The notes: generated by a model not told the origin, from the sequence alone. DNA of 64,000 nt from Argyresthia goedartella (GCA_949825045.1 OX463836.1:11363829-11427828), one strand, 5' to 3'; positions 43,346 through 54,345 are shown, counted from the stretch's first letter. A program made the numbers and translations.

Positions 43346-43684
43346 CCGGAGACGATCAATTTTGCTTGACAAGCATGCTTGATTCAAGCAAAATTGACCG
43401 TTTACCGCGTAGGCTAGACGCTACAGAATTCTGCGGCTTGACAGAACTTGACATAAATTTTGAGTGACGCTGATTGATGCGCGTGCGTGACGGCCCATCA
43501 AGCGGCTTGACGAGTTTCGTTCATTTGCGGGCGCAACGTTGAAGATCGGTAGGCGACTGTGACGTGCGCACTTGATGCAGATCGGTAGGCGACTGTGTCG
43601 TGCGGCTTGATGGGCCCGTGAAGCGTCCCATTCAATCAAAATTGATATCAAGCATGCTTGTCAAGCAAGATTGATTGTCTCCGG
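43346..43684. repeat. 339-bp MITE with nested palindromes
   Basis: 37-bp inverted termini starting CCGGAGAC (43346, 43684) differ at two positions. Within them TCAAGCATGCTTGA-type palindromes are nested. The middle has two direct GATCGGTAGGCGACTGTG units and facing CATCAAGCGGCTTGA / GCGGCTTGATGGGCC blocks. Confidence 0.65.
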
Positions 43685-43693
43685 AACCCTTTA

Positions 43694-43897
43694 CACCCGT
43701 TTGCACTAAACATAAGAATCGCCTTAGTTCTTTCCTAACTTCTTTAGGCTGCTCCTAGCAAAAAAATATATTGGACTAACCCTAAGCCATTCCTAAGTCC
43801 AATCTGTCAGTGCAATTTTTTTTTTACTTAGGCTGTTCTTAGGCTTAGGTGAATCTTAACTAGGACAAGCCTTACTTACGTTTAGTGCAAATGGGGG
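43694..43897. repeat. 204-bp TA-type MITE
   Basis: Flanked by TA (43692-43693, 43898-43899). Termini CACCCGTTTGCACTAAAC and CCCCCATTTGCACTAAAC (read inward) match closely. TA duplication points to mobilisation by a Tc1/mariner-type transposase. Only 9 bp separate it from the previous MITE. Confidence 0.75.
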
Positions 43898-44029
43898 TAA
43901 GTCGCGTTATGCCTAAACGTCTTACAAAACTAGCTTAATGCCAATGATCGTGTAGGCCTATTCTGCAGCATGTCCTCGTACCTGACGTCTATCCCTCGAT
44001 CGATACCTTACAAATTTCACAACATAACA
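43898..44029. other. No gene recognised
   Basis: Short spacer, nothing seen. Confidence 0.3.
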
Positions 44030-44222
44030 TAAACTTAAATATTTACATACAGGCACATACATTGCTTCTGGCCCCACACTAGGACACCCTGTGTCGTGGG
44101 AACCAGAAACAGCGACGTCACACATCCAAGATCTGGGAATACTCTTTTCTTTATCCCCAGCCGGGGATCGAACCCAAGACCTCTCCCATGGTAGGCAGAG
44201 CCACGAACGCAGAGGATGTTCG
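44030..44222 (-). mobile_element. SINE family 2, near-complete
   Basis: Minus-strand copy: tail side CAGGCACATACATTGCTTCT, body CCTGTGTCGTGGGAACCAGA, and tRNA-like head with GGGGATCGAACCCAAGACC and GTAGGCAGAGCCACGAACGC. The last gives the A-box on the minus strand. Confidence 0.8.
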
Positions 44223-44363
44223 CCAACTTAAAGTTTACGATTGACCACTTAGAAGGCGATTATCTCACGTGCGCAGCCATTTAAAGTGACTGAGCCCTGA
44301 ATTTGAAGAGATTCGGTAAAGAAATGCAGAATCGAGTAAAAGTTTATCTTTAACTCGAGAAAC

Positions 44364-45176
44364 TTAACCTTTAACTGGTGACAAGGGGTCTTACAGGCTC
44401 AGCAGCGTCAGTTACATCATTTTAACCCCTTCCCCGGGTTTCCTTGGGCTCATCACCTGAGTAGCTTCGAGTTTACTTGCGTCCATGCCGTAGAAGGGGA
44501 TAACTATGTCGGACAGGCTCAAATCGGTAAGTTACACTGACGTAAAGTTCGGCAGGGGTCTCCCAGACCCCATGTCACCACTTACGTAATTTTTTAACAT
44601 AATTTTGCTATATCGTTTTTTCACATTTTTAACCGAGAACAATCCTAACACCAGGAAAGCAGGAGCCAGTTGTCTTCCTCGATAAAAGCGCCAATCAAAT
44701 TACCAGTTTGAATCGTGTCCGAAACGAGTGTGCTTGCAGTGTGCAAAAAATATATGCCCGGACTGCATATAAAAATTGGCAAAGCTTGACCATTGCCAAT
44801 TTCGTGAAATTACACTTTTGATTTTAGTTGTTTTTTTTCTCTTAATTCATTATTACTTAAAAATTATAGAAAAAAGTGTTTTTTTGCCGAAATATGTTGA
44901 TTTATTTTTAGAATATTTAATATGTGATCTCACCTCTAGTTTTTTGATTGTTAAGACGACATACATTAAAATTGCAAGATCGTAACAAACAAATATATTC
45001 AGAGTATAGTTGTTTGTTTTATTTTATCCATTTATATATGATAACACAGTTTCTACATACTTTGGCTAGCTACCACACTTAATCTCTATGATTTATACTA
45101 GATACCGCAGTGGGCCTCTCAGACCCCTCGTCGCCAGTTAGGTTACACAAAAACCATGTCACCAGTCAAAGGTTAA
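44364..45176. repeat. piggyBac-like non-autonomous element
   Basis: TTAA occurs at both edges (44364-44367, 45173-45176). Inverted termini CCTTTAACTGGTGACA and CCTTTGACTGGTGACA start immediately inside. TTAA duplication with a CC-start terminus is typical of piggyBac. The CTGGTGACA.GGGGTCT motif recurs at least twice more inside in both orientations. No transposase. Confidence 0.72.
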
Positions 45177-45959
45177 CAACCATCTTGAAATAATCTAATA
45201 AATTCCATTACATCAACTCCACAAACAAATAAACCTTTCATGACTGCATTTGTTTATGTTTATGTGAGTTAGTAAAATAAATTAATTGTCCTGGCTCCAA
45301 ATGCTGAAATTAATGGCCTGCCTTTCATGGGAGCTCCTAATAATACTATATATTTAATAAAAACTGTCAACATACCAGTAAATTAATTAATTCAGGCCAT
45401 TAATTTGCCTACCGAGGGCACAGGCCTTTACCCGGATACTGTAGGCACAGAGGAATAAATAGGAACAGAGAGAAAGGTTCTAAGGAACCTGCAAAATTCA
45501 TACCTAGATTAGTAGGGTTGGCAAAAGAGAAAAAATATATATTAACAAACTGTTACGAGCTTTTATTGACCGAGCGATTTTATTATCTTATTCTTAAAAT
45601 TAGGTAACTAATACAGTTCGTCACATGAGGTCACCTACTTATAAACGCAACTACTCATCATGGAACATATTTGTAAGATAATAATACTAATAACAATTAC
45701 CTAACTAAATAACACGGTTTGTGCTACCTACTTTAACATTTTAAATAGGTATAGGTACCTAGTCTGGTATTCATTTATTTACCTAGTAGACTCTTTGGGA
45801 TAGTTAAAATATGAAATGTCTTTTTGTTTCTATTATTATTCATACAAACAGCAGTACACCATTTTGAAAATCCAAAACGTACACTTAAACACTTTAATAA
45901 CTATTTACAGTTTATTCTACATCAAACAATAAGATAAGGTAGGCGACAACAAATAAGAC
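45177..45959. other. AT-rich, no gene recognised
   Basis: Nothing recognised over about 780 bp. Confidence 0.3.
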
Positions 45960-46283
45960 GTGGTTTGTGCAGGCCCTCCGTTTGGGCACTGGCCGAACGA
46001 GTGTAAACCGGTTTTATCCAGTGGCGGCGCGTCCGCGACACAGCGGCCAGTGCTCACTAACACATGCGCAGTATGCTTGTAGTAGGTTACCTACGACGGC
46101 GTGGTTCTATGAACGTTTGCCTCTGGTCCTTTCTTCCTCTGTGCTGTAGGTGGCTATACCTAAAGAGGCGACAGGGGGTACTCTACACAACGCGTACCAT
46201 ACTACGCAGAACCGTCGGCAATGGAGGAGAGCATGCGGTCACGATCCTCAGCATTGAGGGAACGATAAAGAAGAAGAAGAAGA
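45960..46283 (+). repeat. RTE-like LINE 3' end with (GAA)n tail
   Basis: Ends CACGATCCTCAGCATTGAGG...GATAAAGAAGAAGAAGAAGA, which I recognise as the 3' terminus of an insect RTE-type LINE. Only about 320 bp remains; no reverse transcriptase. Confidence 0.6.
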
Positions 46284-46479
46284 TACCTAAAGATATTCTT
46301 ATAAATACTTTTCTTGGCCTATGGCCTCGTGAAACAAGTTATATTATGGATAAATCCTATAGGCTTGTGTTTAAACGTTTACCAAAAAAAATCTAAAATT
46401 TACCACCAATACATTTTAAATGACTGCCAGAATTGGTAAATGATCACCAAATTGAGTTTGGATAAATCATTTGTATGTC
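46284..46479. other. No gene recognised
   Basis: Short unrecognised spacer. Confidence 0.3.
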
Positions 46480-46690
46480 ACCAAACTTATTTGTATCTTT
46501 TGTGTACTTAAGTATATGTTTTTAAGTATTTTTGTTGTTCTTACATGTTCAACCTAATACGAAGGATAAAGGGGTCTTCGCCTAAGCTACCGCCGTATTT
46601 TGCCCTGATATTTTCTGCAACTTTTGGTGATCATTTACCCCTTTTGGGTAAGAAAAAAATATTTTGGTGATCATTTAAATTGTTCTCAAT
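46480..46690 (-). repeat. Independent copy of the shared TIR-element core
   Basis: Contains CAACCTAATACGAAGGATAA, CTTCGCCTAAGCTACCGCCG and TTTTGGTGATCATTTACCCC. It is the same sequence order as the right arm plus its flank at 39890-40060. It fixes the natural continuation of that arm. Confidence 0.65.
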
Positions 46691-46924
46691 CCTATATGCC
46701 AGATAAGTCGTTTTTTCACAAAAATTACGATATATCTGACCGATAATGTAAATCCATGACAAAACATAACTTGAGAAACTTGAGAATGAGTGGTCTATGA
46801 CAACTGACGAACAGTTTAGTAAAATGGTCCCTCATTGTAAGAATTTAAGAACCTTAGACCGTACACAAGAAAGAATGACTTTTATCACAGATATACTTAT
46901 AGTAGATTTAGAGGTACTTCGTAA
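46691..46924. other. No gene recognised
   Basis: Nothing identified. Confidence 0.3.
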
Positions 46925-47040
46925 TTCGTAATTCTTTATTGCACTCATGACTGTAAAAATAGCTTATGATATAAAAGAAGTGTACAAAGGCGAGCTTATC
47001 TCTAAATAAGAGATTTCTTCCAGCAAACCATGTTGGATAG
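46925..47040 (-). repeat. LINE 3' end fragment
   Basis: AATTCTTTATTGCACTCATG and AAAGGCGAGCTTATCTCTAA...TTCTTCCAGCAAACC; inverse of 24940-25100. Confidence 0.55.
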
Positions 47041-47137
47041 GAGACGGAGATGATAGGTAAGGGAAAGAATTACGCGTACAATTAAGACTATATTCTAATA
47101 TAATACATATTACACATACATAAAACCCTACTTATAA

Positions 47138-47325
47138 TACTTATAATAATAAATAATAAATATTAGGGATTTAATAGAGATACTTATAGAAATATATAGA
47201 AAACATCCAAGACTAAGAAACAAATATTCATGCACATCACACAAATATTTTCCCCTGCCGGGATTCGAACCCAGGACCGTCAGCTTCGTAGGCAGGGTCA
47301 CTACCCGCTAGGCTTAATTGGTCGT
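47138..47325 (-). mobile_element. SINE family 3, near-complete
   Basis: (ATA)n tail, AGAAAACATCCAAGACTAAG, ATGCACATCACACAAATATT, then the tRNA-like head CGGGATTCGAACCCAGGACC and CGTAGGCAGGGTCACTACCC. It lacks the middle section kept in the split copy at 28555. Confidence 0.78.
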
Positions 47326-47542
47326 GCAAACTTATAGTTTACAACTTCAATAAAATATTATATTAAGGCTGTTAAACTAATGGATGCCATATGGCTCTAG
47401 GGATTCATAAAATAAACGGAAGTTATATAAATGTTAATGGTAGAGTATGGAAGTCCGAGGCAATTTATAGAATGCCGGGCCTTTTTAGGAAATGTGTAAA
47501 ATAATATATTAAACGATCTTTATTACACACATTGGCTATTAA

Positions 47543-48010
47543 ATGTATATGTCTCTGTTAGATTGTCAAAACCGTTGGTTTATAATCTAACGTTATATTT
47601 CGTTAGTTTGCAAACTATCGATAAATTGTAAACTGTACTGTATTGCATACGATATGACTCGTTAGTTTATTGACCGAGCGCGCAAAGCGAGCGAAGGGCT
47701 CCATTTCGACAAGATAGGAGGCCGATTTTGCTTTCGTGTATCTCTATGTGTTCTCTGCGTGTTCCGGTCTAGGGACCACAGTTTTCAAGCGATCCTCACA
47801 AAACTTAGTACACGTTTCGTCGAGAGCTTTTCTCGATTTTCGGTAGCTTAGGTGAAGACTAGGGGGGGCGAACAGTCTTCGTGTTAGGTTGACATCTAAG
47901 AACAAAAGAAACGTAAATTATAAACCCTTTCGGTCTGGTTTACAATTTGTCGATAGTTTACAAACTAACGCGTTAGTTTATCAACTAACGGTTACGGTGG
48001 CATATTCATA
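47543..48010. repeat. TIR element with the shared core
   Basis: Inverted termini include AACCGTTRGTTTATAA, CGTTAGTTTG.AAACTATCGA and AATTGTAAAC on each side, over about 70-90 bp with mismatches. The inside has GACCGAGCGCGCAAAGCGAG and the GGTAGCTTAGGTGAAGACTA core. The right half recurs in the palindrome arms and the left interior at 57612-57802. Confidence 0.65.
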
Positions 48011-48084
48011 TTTTAAGGGGGTGTTAGGTACATTATACTGAATAACTTTCACTAAAAAATCGATTCAATAATAGCAACTTTATT

Positions 48085-48485
48085 TTTAGGGTTCCGTACC
48101 CAACGGGTAAGAACGGAACCCTATTACTAAGACTTCGCTGTCCGTCCGTCTGTCACCAGGCTGTATCTCAAGAACCTAGCTAGCTAGAGAGTTGAAATTT
48201 TCACAGATTATGTATTTCTGTTGCCGCTATAACAACAAATACTAAAAAAACAGGATAAAAGAAATATTTAAGGGGGCTCCCATACAACAATTCTTTCAAA
48301 ACCACATACAAATATATGGATGCACCTGGTTACGTACATGGAGTGTGAAAGTAACCGCACCAATAACTTTGAACAATATTTTGCTGTGTAAAATCCAAAC
48401 TATTCACTCCACACCATCGCTTCCATTGAACGGTGGTACGGAACCCTTCGTGCGCAATTTAGACTCGCACTTGACCGGTTTTTTT
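48085..48485 (+). repeat. GGGTTCCGTACC-family repeat, copy 3
   Basis: The most complete copy: GGGTTCCGTACCCAACGGGT, TGTCCGTCCGTCTGTCACCA, AGACTCGCACTTGACCGG. Confidence 0.7.
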
Positions 48486-48509
48486 ACATCTTCATACAAT
48501 TTTCGGCTA

Positions 48510-48615
48510 GCGTCATCATTTCCCATACGGTGGCAAAGGCACTGTGGTATCCAAGTTTAGCTATTCAATTCTCCATTTTGCTTGACAGGGGTGAGCCCAT
48601 CGCCGCAGCTGAGGG
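48510..48615 (+). repeat. CCCATACGG-family fragment
   Basis: TTTCCCATACGGTGGCAAAG and GAGCCCATCGCCGCAGCTGA. Confidence 0.55.
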
Positions 48616-48716
48616 ACTTTTGAAACTTTGTGGCCCACCCACTCTCTGACATTATGCTCAAATCGTCAGATTTATTGAAAAGTACACTTATTAGCAAGTC
48701 ATTTTTCTTTCTATAT

Positions 48717-48718
48717 CT

Positions 48719-48749
<31 letters not shown>

Positions 48750-50225
48750 TTGATCTTAAAAAATCCACAGCTAATACAATTATGTAAGGCAAGAAAAATA
48801 ATCTTAACATTAGCCAATAACGGATTTACATTTTTTGTTTAAATATTATAAGACAGACGTACCTGGCGATTATACTTATATATAGAAATTGTAACTAAAA
48901 CTAGTTATACATATATGTAACTAGTGTTGATTTAGTTTTAAAAATTAAATTTATATTATTGCAAGTTGAGATGTGGTGTGCCGGTTGTGTAAGTAGTGTA
49001 GGTTGCATGTGTTGTGTAGTGGTGTGAGTGTAGTTGTACCTGTGTCTGCTTAGCCCTACGACGACGATGGTCTTGGGATCGGGACTGTGTCTATTGAATT
49101 TCCACTAAGCAGGGTGAGTATAGGTGAGTAGGCTTTCGTATGACACGGCAGATACATCATCAATGTATCTGTTTGTTTTAATAATTCAAATAATATTTTT
49201 CTTAAAAACCTGTTTAGAGGTGTTAAAAATGTCTAGGTCCTTATCTTTGGAAAGCTTGTTGTAATTTAAATGACACCTATTCATGACTGAGTTTTGTGCA
49301 TAGTTAGACCGAGATAGGGGGACATGGAAGAGAGGAGTGTGCCTGGTTCTTTTATTCGGAACATTTAACCGAAGTGCTGAGGAGATTAATTCAGGACAGT
49401 TCAGTCTTCCACTACACAGGTCATGAAGAAATAGCATGTCCAGGAGACGCCTCCTGTCCTCGAGTGTTTGCAGTTTGTGCTTTTCCAACGAAGTATTGTA
49501 GTTCTTCAAAGGAGAGTGGTAGCCAGTGCGGTAATTAAGATGTTTAATGAATTTGCGTTGTAGTGATTCAATTGACTCAATGTGGCATATATATTGGGGT
49601 CGCCAGATAGGGCTACAGTATTCTAGAACACTGCGCACGTACGAGTAGTAGAGAACTTTTATACACAGTGGGTCAGTGAATGCCTGGCTCGTTCGAAGTA
49701 CAAAACCCAGGTTCTTATAGGCCTTGTCTGTAGCAGCGTCTATATGTTGAGAGAATGTGAGCTTTGAATCGAGTATAACTCCTAGATCTCTTATTGATTT
49801 AACTTTCTCGATTGGCCTGTTTCTCGGCGATTAATTTGGTAATTGTAAAATATTGGCTTAGTCTTTCTGGTAAAGCTTAGGTGATTGCATTTAGTGAGAT
49901 TAACACTTATCCTATTTACCGTATAATAGACACCTAGCCTACAAAGATCTTTCTGTAGAAGTGCACAGTCGGAAGTTGAATTTATCTTTTTGTACACTTT
50001 TTTGTCATCGGCGTATAAAAGAAACTTTGAGTGGATAAAACAACTGCTTATATCGTATAGGAAGGCAATGTAAAGGAGCGGTCCCAGCAGTGATCCCTGT
50101 GGCACTCCTGATGGGATAGCGATGAACTCGGAACGGTGTCCTGCCACGACGACTGTTTGACTTCTGTTTTTTATGTATGACTCCAGCCATCTTAGTCTGA
50201 CGTGCTTGAGTATATACCATTTAAT
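48717..50225 (-). mobile_element. 5'-truncated LINE, decayed
   Basis: Minus-strand LINE beginning inside reverse transcriptase near 50225 and ending in a (TTTA)9-like tail (48717-48752, plus-strand reading). The non-coding 3' region spans about 48753-49185. Confidence 0.78.
49186..50225 (-). pseudogene. LINE reverse transcriptase C-terminal half, frameshifted
   Basis: From about 50215 the frame reads RWLESYIKNRSQ, then SGVPQGSLLGPLLY and FLLYADDKKVYKK, where the residue after the catalytic aspartates is usually leucine, not lysine. A frameshift near 49800 separates it from RDLGVILDSKLTFSQHID. The frame then continues through VRSVLEYCSPIW to KKNII at 49186. It belongs to the same broad group as the LINE at 10380-11640. 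Not functional: truncated and frameshifted. Confidence 0.8.
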
Positions 50226-50439
50226 GTACTCATTTTTGGTTCTTTGGCTCTAGAAGGAAATCTCCAATTTAGTGGAGTTACTAAACAGGGTGTAAGGTAT
50301 CTGCCATATAATCTGACGCACTCGAGTTACTCATGAAATCCCCTCTTCGCCTCCCTATCAAATTTATATAATCCAGCATTCAATACAATGCCGAAATGAG
50401 GCCAGGCCAATTTATGAAATGTTATGTTTCTATGAATCT
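50226..50439. other. No gene recognised
   Basis: Short unrecognised spacer. Confidence 0.3.
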
Positions 50440-50698
50440 ATAATAATAATAATAATAATTATACCTTGGAAACTCTTACACACATTGACTATAACCTGGA
50501 TTCCCTGTATCTTGGGTACTAAACCACGATACAAATACTTATATAGATAAATATTATACTTAGATTGATAAACAACCATGACTACGGTACAAACATCCGT
50601 TCTCATCAAACAAATATTTGGCCCCACCGGGACTCGATCCCGGGACCCTTGGCTTCTTAGGTAGGGTCACTGCCGACTCGGCCATTCGGGTCGTCATC
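50440..50698 (-). mobile_element. SINE family 1, copy 6
   Basis: (ATA)n tail, GGATTCCCTGTATCTTGGGT, head CCCACCGGGACTCGATCCCG and CGACTCGGCCATTCGGGTCG. Confidence 0.85.
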
Positions 50699-50794
50699 TG
50701 TTCTATTATGACCCTTTCCAAAACGCTATCTACCGCCGCTACTATATGGCGCAAAAAACAGTGAAATACAAATAAAAGTGGAAAATGGGGGTAC

Positions 50795-50835
50795 AAAGGT
50801 GAGGTAATCTCTATAAAGAGACTTCTTCCAGTCAT
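50795..50835 (-). repeat. LINE 3' end trace
   Basis: GTACAAAGGTGAGGTAATCTC...GACTTCTTCCAG, a diverged trace of the 24940-25100 family. Confidence 0.4.
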
Positions 50836-51204
50836 GAAACTTTATACGAGTATAAGGGTTGCTTATACAGGGGGTTATAGAATGGTGTCATCATAATTTA
50901 TGGGGATGTTTGGGACGTTAATAAATTTCACTATGAAATCGATACGATCATAGCAATTATATTTTTTTACATCTCCGTACAATTTTCGGGTAAATACTGG
51001 CCTCAAAAATTAGGGGTAAGAAAAAATATTTTAATTTTAATTATTTTCGACATATTTGTCAAAAACCCTACCCTAGAATGAGGAAAGATAAGCCAATGGA
51101 CGATCAACGTTAAATGGGATAATTATACGGGTTGGATTTATACGTCGAAATTAACCTTAGGGTAAGTTATATTAAACTAAAACAGACATTGTTATTTCAA
51201 TGTT
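50836..51204. other. No gene recognised
   Basis: Nothing identified. Confidence 0.3.
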
Positions 51205-51266
51205 ATTTCAATTAAGATTCATTCATTCATCAAGGAGTTGATGAATAAATGAATCTTAATTGAAAT
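51205..51266. repeat. 29-bp-arm hairpin
   Basis: Arms 51205-51233 and 51238-51266 (ATTTCAATTAAGATTCATT...) are inverse with one mismatch around a 4-base loop GGAG. Confidence 0.88.
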
Positions 51267-51296
51267 CATAATGTCAATTTAACTCTATACATTACC

Positions 51297-51360
51297 TTTA
51301 ATACATTGCACCGAACCTCAAACTAGGATACCCTTTGACGTGGGAACTGGAATCATAAAA
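51297..51360 (-). mobile_element. SINE family 2 trace
   Basis: CTCAAACTAGGATACCCTTT and GACGTGGGAACTGGAATC, a short diverged piece. Confidence 0.5.
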
Positions 51361-51454
51361 CAGATTTTACCTATGTATTTATGTATACGTAGACATATAT
51401 ACACATACATATATAAATACTAATGCTCTTTTTCCATAATGGTAGACATAGATT

Positions 51455-51590
51455 TGTGAGAAAGCTTCCGCTGAATCCTTTTCTAGTGCAGTGCAGTGAC
51501 TTTCAGCATTCGCATTTTTCCGCGATCTGTTTGTTTCAACTTGTTAAATTTCTTGGTCCGACTTTTATGTAATAGGCAAATATGTTTAAT
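51455..51590 (+). repeat. Small repeat, inverse of 53775-53900
   Basis: GCTTCCGCTGAATCCTTTTC, GTGACTTTCAGCATTCGC and TTTTCCGCGATCTGTTTGTT also occur inverted at 53775-53900. Confidence 0.6.
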
Positions 51591-51989
51591 CGCTTTTGTC
51601 TTTGATCGCAGTTTTTTCTTCGGACATATTCTAATTTACATATTTTTTCCGGCGTATTTATTTCTAGTTGCATATTTTTTTAATACAATTTGTACATGGG
51701 AATATAAGCTCCTTTTATTAAATATTTTATTTTTTTACTGAAAGAAAGATTGAAAATTTTAAACACCATAATACGTGAATCGAATCGCTTTGCTAAACAC
51801 AGCCATAAATCACTCCTTATTTTTAATTTTATTAAAACAGCGGTGTTTGAAAAAACGTGAGATAGAAGTAAAGCGTCAAATCGTATAATTCAAACATTAA
51901 CCCTATGTCTGGCAGATAATTAAGCTTGCAGGCAAACTAGTAATAAATAAACTTTATTTTCCAATGTTCAGAATCACAAATTTAGTAGT
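51591..51989. other. AT-rich, no gene recognised
   Basis: A hydrophobic open frame (51496-51741) is best explained by T-rich sequence. Confidence 0.3.
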
Positions 51990-52275
51990 TCTTTTTAGTA
52001 TACGTGTCTGCAGTAAAATTCCGCAAGAAATACAACACTTAACTGAAACTCGATTCAAAAAATGTATAAAGCACACTTTGTGCACAAAGGCCTACTACAA
52101 AATTAATGACTTTTTACAAGACACCGACAACTGGAATTAAACCAGTTGATTGCACCCTATATATTATATAATAATTAGGCACCTTCTTAATGTTTTATTA
52201 TGCTTGCTTGATTATGTTATGACGTTCATTAAGTCTCAATGTTTTGTGCTATTATGAATAATAATCTTTGAACTG
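51990..52275 (+). pseudogene. LINE C-terminus and 3' end, truncated
   Basis: 52015-52140 encodes the last residues KIPQEIQHL...RFKKCIKHTLCTKAYYKIND, followed by the same 3' untranslated end as at 24657-24799 (ATTATGTTATGACGTTCATT). It belongs to the 24256-24799 subfamily. The tail is AATAATCTTTGAACTGAACT. Confidence 0.75.
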
Positions 52276-52859
52276 AACTGAATTGTTTTAGACAAGTTCG
52301 TGGACAACCATAAAGGCTTGACGATTTGAAGCATGACTTTTTATTTTATACTTACCAAATTATCAAATGATTCGACCAATATTCAACCTTACTTATTGAC
52401 TTTAGGAGCGTCCTCACTGATAGCATTCGCGCGTAATGAGCATTTGCCGTCGAACATTCGAGTGGTGTGGACGTTCAGCCGAGCGTTATTATTATGTATA
52501 GTTGCTAGCCGCCGATTGCTCGTTTACGAATGCTCGCGAAAGAAAGCTTTCAGGGGGATGCTTCCTTAATTCTTCATTTGTTCAGATATTATTGTTATAT
52601 TGACTGCTTACGAGTATTGTTCAGATATTATTGAAATATTGAAGATACGAGTGGTTTTCTGAGAGCTAAGATAATATAATGAATACTGACTCAATATAAT
52701 TTGTGCGGAATGTTACCGCATCGAGAGGTAGCCCAAAGCGTAGAGTTCTTTGGTTCCAATGAATTCGTCGGAAGCTACCAATATAGAAATCACGACGACG
52801 TCAACGACATTATTATTTCTCTGAAAACACTTTTCTATATTTAATCTAAAGAGTTACTA
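52276..52859. other. No gene recognised
   Basis: 52400-52560 is moderately GC-rich with ATTCGCGCG, CGAATGCTCGCG and similar facing blocks. It may be a decayed TIR element. No protein. Confidence 0.3.
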
Positions 52860-53058
52860 AACATAAACATTTACCTACAGGCACATACTTTGCTTCCGAC
52901 CCCACACTAGGATACCCTGTGTCGTGGGAACCAGAAACAGCGACGTCACACACATAAACATCCAAGACCTAGGGTTTTTTTTTACCCCCTGTCGGGGATC
53001 GTACCCGGGACCTGTCGCATGGTAGGCAGAGCCACAACCGCTGCACCTCAGAGGTCGT
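52860..53058 (-). mobile_element. SINE family 2, near-complete
   Basis: CAGGCACATACTTTGCTTCC, CACACTAGGATACCCTGTGT, head GGGGATCGTACCCGGGACC and GTAGGCAGAGCCACAACCGC, ending GAGGTCGTCAT. Confidence 0.82.
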
Positions 53059-53269
53059 CATAATAAATCAATGTCACTATACATTGTATAAGTAGGTAGG
53101 CAGGTAGATACATATGAGATGTAAATAATATCAAGTCAAATTATGTACATGAACATTTTCAAAAGAAGAAATATTCTATTAAGAAACACCGCGAATTCTA
53201 AAATCTTCTTGTGTGTTATTTAACGATTTGAAATAACACGATTGTAAAAACCTACAATCGAGGCCAAAT
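53059..53269. other. No gene recognised
   Basis: Short spacer with a GTAGGTAGGCAGGTAG run. Confidence 0.3.
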
Positions 53270-53766
53270 AGTAGTTTATGTGACTGCTGCATAATGGAGG
53301 GCATTAAAACTCGAGAGTGAGTTTATGAAACGAGCCGAAAGCGAGTTTCATAATAATATCACTCGAGAGTTTTAATGCCTAATTATGTACAGTTACATAC
53401 ACTAGTTTATCTACACACATATCATAAGCTCTCTTTGATGTGTTCAGGAACCGCATGTTTGACCGGCATTGTGGCTCTGCAATTGTTTAACTTGTTCTGT
53501 AGTACCAACTTCTCGCAGGCGGGCGTCGGCGTTCGAAATTTGAATTTCAGTACCAACTTCACAAACAAACTAGGGACGGCACGCGGGTGGGCGTCGGCGT
53601 TCGAAATTTGAATGTCATTATATGTAGAAAATCTACACATAATGACCATAATGTGTAGTTTTCCAGATACGAAACGAGTTTTTACCAAGTAGTTTAACAT
53701 AATGCTGATCCTAACGTGTGGTTTTTGAACGCAGTAAAGAGGGTCTATGATACGTGTGTAGATAAA
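53270..53766 (+). repeat. TIR-containing interspersed repeat, copy C
   Basis: The most complete copy. It includes the outer hairpin (GCATTAAAACTCGAGAGTGA facing TCACTCGAGAGTTTTAATGC) and an inner TIR unit 53406-53766 of 361 bp, the same length as in copy B. Confidence 0.78.
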
Positions 53767-53774
53767 GTTATTAA

Positions 53775-53900
53775 ACAGATTCGCTACTACATAAAAGTCG
53801 GACCTAGAAATTTTACATGTTGAAACAAAAGATCGCGGAAAAAGCCAATGCTGAAAGTCACTGCACGGGAAAACGATTCAGCGGAAGCTGTCGGTTAAAT
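53775..53900 (-). repeat. Small repeat, inverse of 51455-51590
   Basis: GATCGCGGAAAAAGCCAATG, GCTGAAAGTCACTGCACG and GATTCAGCGGAAGC are the inverse of the blocks near 51455-51590. Confidence 0.6.
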
Positions 53901-54129
53901 CGTTAAGCTGTAGGTCCCGGCTGCTATCGCTACTGTGGTGTGGTGTTGTCGTGAAGCTGGTCAGGTCTAGGGCAGCTTGAAAACATCTGACGGTCAGGTT
54001 GGCCACTAGCCCGACACCCCTCCATCAACTCGCACTGAGTGGTGGTTGATTGAGATTTGATTGCACAAAACATTGGGGATTTGGCGAAATTCCTGCCCTG
54101 AGGAAGGTCTGTTAGAGTTATACTAATTC
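53901..54129. other. No gene recognised
   Basis: Nothing identified. Confidence 0.3.
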
Positions 54130-54345
54130 AACACCGGTCAAGAGCGAGTCGAAGTAGCGCACGAGGGGTTCCGTACTACCGTACAATGGTAGGGATAGTG
54201 TGGAGTGTATAGTTTGGATTTTACATTGCAAAATGTTGTTTACATTGGTGCGGCTACTTTCACATTTCATTTACGTAACCAGGTGCCTTCATAAGTTTGT
54301 ATGTGGTATTGAAATAATTGTTGTATGGGAGCCCCCTTAAATATT
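54130..54345 (-). repeat. GGGTTCCGTACC-family repeat, copy 4, partial
   Basis: ACCGGTCAAGAGCGAGTCG, GGGTTCCGTACTACCGTACA and TGTATGGGAGCCCCCTTAAA; the GGGTTCCGTACCC start is lost. Confidence 0.62.

Noticed and set aside
46064..46396. 110-codon plus-strand frame ending in lysine-rich residues
   Set aside because: The frame runs through an RTE 3' end and its (GAA)n tail, which explains the lysines.
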